Of a DNA stretch of 40,728 nucleotides, positions 38,173 through 40,728 are shown in pieces. This DNA is from Myxococcales bacterium. GTDB taxonomy: Bacteria > Myxococcota_A > Polyangia > GCA-2747355. The notes under the pieces are model-generated. The model saw only the letters and a program-made list of their open reading frames with translations, did no database searches and was not told where the DNA came from. Numbering within the stretch: position 1 is the stretch's first letter; every line of letters begins with the position of its first letter. The position numbers and the translations under genes were made by a program. The DNA lies in assembly GCA_020431405.1 (NCBI GenBank), contig JAGQIK010000245.1, forward strand, positions 1-40,728, in the 5' to 3' direction.

Positions 38173-38358
38173 TTATGGCATCGTCTCCACAGCCCACCCG
38201 TGCGCCAACGCGCGGCGCAGCAGCTTGACCGGGCGCACCGGCGGGGTATCGCAGCGCGGCTCGCGCACGGAGCGCAGCACGCGGCTGAGGTGTGCTACCC
38301 GGCGGGCAGCGAGGCGCCAGGCGGTCGCGGCGCGCTCGAGCGGCTCAGCGGTCGTCAC
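38173..38358 (-). CDS. Small protein ending at an in-frame TAA, possibly truncated
   Basis: 61 residues from GTG 38358, overlapping the upstream gene by 14 nt. Arg/Leu-rich helices (TAWRLAARRVAHLSRVLRSV) end with GWAVETMP and TAA. Immediately after the TAA the same frame continues as protein-like sequence for 28 codons (see next entry), so the stop may be a nonsense mutation or a recoding site. Confidence 0.45.
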   Translation of the reverse strand: MTTAEPLERAATAWRLAARRVAHLSRVLRSVREPRCDTPPVRPVKLLRRALAHGWAVETMP

Positions 38359-38809
38359 GCGGCGGGAGGAGCAGGATGCCCTCGGGCGGGACCTTGCCAC
38401 CGTCGTCGTGCGGCTTCTTGGGCGCGATGCTGCGCATGTCGACGCCGTCGATGCTCGGGCAGCACGACGAGAAGCGCTCGGCGCGCACGACGCGCGGCAG
38501 CGGACTGCCCGCGAGCCGGCGGGCTTCGGCGGCGGCGTTTCGCATTCGCTCACCGTTGCTGTGTTCGATGTCAGACCACTTAGCCCACGCGACATCGCCG
38601 TCGCTGTTGAGAATTCGCTGCTCGCTGCCCTCGTACTGCTCGGCCAATCCGTCGAACGTCTCCGCCAGCTGCGCCAGTGCCGCGCCGCGCAGTGCACCCT
38701 GCTCATCCGCCTCACGCTCGGTCACCGCCAGCGTGCCGGGCGGCAGCACCTCGCCTGCGTCGTCGCACACGGCCGCGTCCAGCGCGGCGCGGATGGCGTC
38801 TACGATCAT
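38345..38809 (-). CDS. Hypothetical protein, early accessory operon
   Basis: 154 residues from ATG 38809, with ATGA overlap to the preceding gene. It has an N-terminal helix (VDAIRAALDAAVCDDAGEVLPPG), then AALAQLAETFDGLAEQYEGSEQRILN. A short AWAKWSDIEHSNGERMRN segment and a basic end follow. It is mainly helical. No family is recognised. Confidence 0.55.
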   Translation of the reverse strand: MIVDAIRAALDAAVCDDAGEVLPPGTLAVTEREADEQGALRGAALAQLAETFDGLAEQYEGSEQRILNSDGDVAWAKWSDIEHSNGERMRNAAAEARRLAGSPLPRVVRAERFSSCCPSIDGVDMRSIAPKKPHDDGGKVPPEGILLLPPRDDR

Positions 38810-39105
38810 GGGAGCACCACGCTTTCCCACCACGCATATCCAAGCTTCGTACATGCTTCGATCAGGCGGTCACGCACGTCGCTCCCGCCGATGTCCACCT
38901 CGACCATGACGCCTACGCGTGCGCACGCGACGGCTGCAATCGCATCGTGCGCCCCCGGCTTTCGTTGCAGCGCTTGTGCAGTTAGGTGTGCAAGAACGGA
39001 CAGGCGACGAGACTCAACGGCGCCCATGGGACATATCGGGATTGTGTAAGTGTCCGCCGGCTGCGGAATCGTGTCCTGTGGCGGCATTCCGTACAACATG
39101 ATCAT
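38806..39105 (-). CDS. Hypothetical protein
   Basis: 99 residues. The start at ATG 39105 is chosen for AAGGAG 6 nt upstream. The N-terminal 30 residues are Pro-rich (YGMPPQDTIPQPADTYTIPICP); the rest is an alpha/beta unit with VGVMVEVDIGGSDVRDRLIEACTKLGYAWWESVVLP. Function unknown. Confidence 0.55.
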   Translation of the reverse strand: MIMLYGMPPQDTIPQPADTYTIPICPMGAVESRRLSVLAHLTAQALQRKPGAHDAIAAVACARVGVMVEVDIGGSDVRDRLIEACTKLGYAWWESVVLP

Positions 39106-39116
39106 CGTTGTCTCCT

Positions 39117-39338
39117 TCACGGTGACCCAGCTTCGATCACCGTCGACAGCTTGACCGGATCGGCGCACCGCAGCTCGCCGCAGCGGCGCAGGAAGCGCAA
39201 AGTTCTGGCCGTCAGGTTGACCTCGGCCGGCGAGCCGGGGTTGTACCCAACGTGCCGCATCAGCGCGTGAACCTCCCAGCGGTCGGCCTCGGCGAGGGCG
39301 CGGCGCACGAGCTCGGTCAGGGTGGGCTCGCCGAGCAC
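39117..39338 (-). CDS. Small helical protein
   Basis: 73 residues from GTG 39338, sharing a base with the previous stop (TAGTG). TELVRRALAEADRWEVHALMRHVGYNPGSPAEVNLTARTLRFLRRCGE resembles a winged-helix or HTH arrangement and may regulate transcription. Not recognised. Confidence 0.5.
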   Translation of the reverse strand: MLGEPTLTELVRRALAEADRWEVHALMRHVGYNPGSPAEVNLTARTLRFLRRCGELRCADPVKLSTVIEAGSP

Positions 39339-39610
39339 TATCGGGCCTTCGCCGGCATGATCGCGCAGCCGTCAGCGTCGACTTCCCAGCCGAGCAGGTC
39401 GGCCACGGCCTTTGTTGACTCGCGGGTCGTCCGCGGAAATCGCCGTGCTAGCGCCTCGTCCTCGTGTGCCATCTCGCCGAGCTGTGCCGCGAGGTCTTCG
39501 CACATTGTGGCCAGCTGGCGCGTCGTGGCGCCGGACCGCCACAGGGCGTACAGCGCAGCCTCGAGCTTGGCGCGGATGTGGGCGGCCTGGTCGGGCTTAC
39601 TCGCCGGCAT
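39338..39610 (-). CDS. Helical protein with paralogous remnant at 5023-5174
   Basis: 90 residues from ATG 39610. All-helical: DQAAHIRAKLEAALYALWRSGATTRQLATMCEDLAAQLGEMAHEDEALARRF. The second half of that stretch is 21/31 identical to the broken reading at 5079-5171. This intact copy indicates that the gene is functional here. Function unknown; the helices could dimerise. Confidence 0.6.
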   Translation of the reverse strand: MPASKPDQAAHIRAKLEAALYALWRSGATTRQLATMCEDLAAQLGEMAHEDEALARRFPRTTRESTKAVADLLGWEVDADGCAIMPAKAR

Positions 39611-39803
39611 CGTCGCTCTCCTCGGCGCCCGGCGCCGGCTCGGGTTGGGCGGCCCGCTCTCGCAGGGCCTGGACGGTCAGCGACAGCGCGGTGATGCGCC
39701 GCCGCATGGATTCGCGCTCGGCAACTAGGCGCGCGTTCTCGGCGCGCAGCCGGCGCAGTTCGCGGTGCAGTGGGGCGTTGGAGTCGTTCACGATGACGAG
39801 CAT
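39597..39803 (-). CDS. Coiled-coil protein
   Basis: 68 residues from ATG 39803. After a short strand (VIVNDSN) a long coiled coil (HRELRRLRAENARLVAERESMRRRITALSLTVQALRERAA) is followed by an acidic tail. It overlaps the REC gene's end and the next gene's start, so is likely co-translated. It could dimerise with the neighbouring REC or helical proteins. Confidence 0.55.
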   Translation of the reverse strand: MLVIVNDSNAPLHRELRRLRAENARLVAERESMRRRITALSLTVQALRERAAQPEPAPGAEESDDAGE

Positions 39804-40159
39804 AGCGCAGCCGCCAGCGCCTTCAGCGCGTCGTAGTCAAGCTTGGGCCACAGCGCGCGCCCACCGCGGTCCAGGTGCCGCTCGCAGACGCTGGCCTTGC
39901 TCGTGTGCAGCACGTACGTCTCGCGCTCGCGCAGCGTCAGGGCCTGCCACACGGTCTCGCTGTCGCCGCCCGGCATCTCGTGGTCGCAGAGGATCGCGGC
40001 GTACGGCTCGCCGACCTGCAGAGCCTGGCGGACCTCCTCGATCCCTGTGGGTGCGTCTGGTGCGTGGTGCACCTCGCAGCCCGCGCGGTGCAGGACGCGG
40101 GCGGCGCAGCGGGCGACGGCTGGGTCGTCGTCGATTATCAACACGCGGGGTTTCGTCAC
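39788..40159 (-). CDS. Stand-alone response-regulator receiver (REC) protein
   Basis: 123 residues from GTG 40159, overlapping the preceding stop. Acidic D10/D11/D12 in VLIIDDDP, phospho-acceptor D59 in AILCDHEMP, T86/S87 in YVLHTSKA and K106 in LWPK complete the REC set. The usual K-P dipeptide is reversed (PK). There is no output domain. CheY/Spo0F-like single-domain regulators act by docking on partners. No histidine kinase is in the window, so phosphate would come from a host kinase. Confidence 0.82.
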   Translation of the reverse strand: MTKPRVLIIDDDPAVARCAARVLHRAGCEVHHAPDAPTGIEEVRQALQVGEPYAAILCDHEMPGGDSETVWQALTLRERETYVLHTSKASVCERHLDRGGRALWPKLDYDALKALAAALCSSS

Positions 40160-40443
40160 GGCAGCACCTCGTCGAACGGGTCGCAGCGGTCCGCCAGCGC
40201 CACGAGCCGCTCGCGCTCCTCGGGCCCCCACAGCCCGCCGCCGTGCAGCGCGGCAATGGCGGACGTGCGGCGCCAGCACTGCCAGTACTGGTCGTAGAAC
40301 GACACCTCGCACGTGTCGTCGTGGAACGTTGGCGCGTAGTCCGGGCGCACGACAGCGGCGCGGTCGTCCTCGGGCTCGTCGGGCTGCACACCGTTGTCCA
40401 GCGCGTGGTCGATGTCGGATGGGGCGAAGTCGCGGAAGGTCAT
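40156..40443 (-). CDS. Hypothetical protein
   Basis: 95 residues from ATG 40443. Acidic with an aromatic core (APTFHDDTCEVSFYDQYWQCWRRTSAIAALHGGGLWG) and a helical end. Its stop overlaps the REC gene start (GTGA), so the pair is probably translated together. Not recognised. Confidence 0.55.
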   Translation of the reverse strand: MTFRDFAPSDIDHALDNGVQPDEPEDDRAAVVRPDYAPTFHDDTCEVSFYDQYWQCWRRTSAIAALHGGGLWGPEERERLVALADRCDPFDEVLP

Positions 40444-40445
40444 GG

Positions 40446-40682
40446 CTACAGTCCTCGATCTCGTTGACGACCGTCGATCTCAATGGCTTCGTGAAGGCAC
40501 TTTGCGTGCACGAGCGCCCCATCATCCTCGGCGTAGTGCGGCGTCTCGTAGCCGATTTCGAGACCGCAGTATCTGCACGGCTGCGAAGCCTGCGTTCGCG
40601 TTGCACTGCAGTCGATGTGACTGCACGCGTTGGGGCAGGGTCCAAGCGGCGTTCCTGGTGCCGGCAGTGTTGCGTGTGCCAT
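40446..40682 (-). CDS. Small zinc-finger protein
   Basis: 78 residues from ATG 40682. It has a CPNACSHIDC cluster and a CRYCG pair followed by HAKCLHE, suggesting two zinc sites. It lies 2 nt upstream of the next gene. A regulatory or nucleic-acid role is possible but not shown. Confidence 0.55.
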   Translation of the reverse strand: MAHATLPAPGTPLGPCPNACSHIDCSATRTQASQPCRYCGLEIGYETPHYAEDDGALVHAKCLHEAIEIDGRQRDRGL

Positions 40683-40684
40683 GG

Positions 40685-40728
40685 CTACATCTCCACCCCG
40701 CCGTTGTCGCGGCTTAGGTCGGTCTCGC
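40685..40728 (-). CDS. 3' end of a gene entering from outside
   Basis: The minus-strand frame ends in TAG at 40685-40687 after ETDLSRDNGGVEM. GGTGGAG in its last codons also serves as the SD for the gene at 40682. Only 13 codons are visible, so the call rests on operon continuity. Confidence 0.35.
   Translation of the reverse strand, partial: ETDLSRDNGGVEM

Noticed and set aside
1-40728. Closure of the window into a circle
   Set aside because: Joining the ends gives no ATG/GTG start for the left gene (a TAG occurs at 40715-40717 before only GTC, GGT, CTC) and no clear completion of the right partial gene, so circularity cannot be claimed.
1-40728. CRISPR array, insertion sequence or transposase
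   Set aside because: No regularly spaced repeats, no DDE transposase and no terminal inverted repeats were seen; despite Mu-like structure genes, MuA and MuB are absent.

Overview
This window looks like most of the genome of a contractile-tailed phage or prophage (myovirus) with a Mu-like head and tail gene set, from a high-GC bacterial host. No host genes are visible. Open frames run off both ends, so the window is cut inside the element or is a permuted linearisation. No integrase, MuA/MuB transposase or CI-like repressor is seen, so the lifestyle is undecided. Several plus-strand genes lack a Shine-Dalgarno (SD) sequence and instead have a -10-like TANNNT hexamer exactly 6 nt before the start codon. 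That suggests leaderless transcripts, a habit common in Deinococcus and Actinobacteria, but the host cannot be named from this alone.

Layout. 1-3838: small accessory genes, a cysteine-cluster (DUF7227-like) protein and the large terminase. 3839-5683: a moron-like patch with a small protein carrying a scaffold-type C-terminus, a glycosyltransferase, a frameshifted gene remnant and an HNH homing-type endonuclease. 5683-10880: portal, ClpP-type protease with a nested scaffold, decoration protein, major capsid protein and a coiled-coil protein. 10881-11538: a promoter, a leader hairpin, a small gene and a roughly 300-nt structured intergenic region holding a tRNA-like cloverleaf. 11539-25502: head completion, sheath, tube, tail chaperones, tape measure and baseplate genes in Mu order. 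25499-28668: receptor-binding and fibre region, including an SGNH esterase. 28665-31450: lysis region, including a response-regulator receiver (REC) domain fused to a membrane and coiled-coil segment, and a glucosaminidase endolysin.

At 31450/31451 the strands converge. The minus strand (31451-37135) carries an early/replication operon read leftward: an unknown gene, an ERF-type annealing protein, small genes, a SNF2-type helicase, a DNA methyltransferase and two small genes. 37136-37770 is non-coding, with a promoter, a 15-bp dyad and DnaA boxes; it is a candidate origin and control region. 37771-40728 is a second leftward operon of small accessory genes, including a stand-alone REC protein.

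The most unusual features are two phage REC proteins with complete phospho-acceptor sites (one membrane-tethered in the lysis cassette); a dyadic promoter/operator, GTGTTGAC-N16-GTCARCAT, at three transcription-unit starts; a 27-residue C-terminal motif shared by the scaffold and the small protein after the terminase; and the tRNA-like structured RNA between the head and tail modules.
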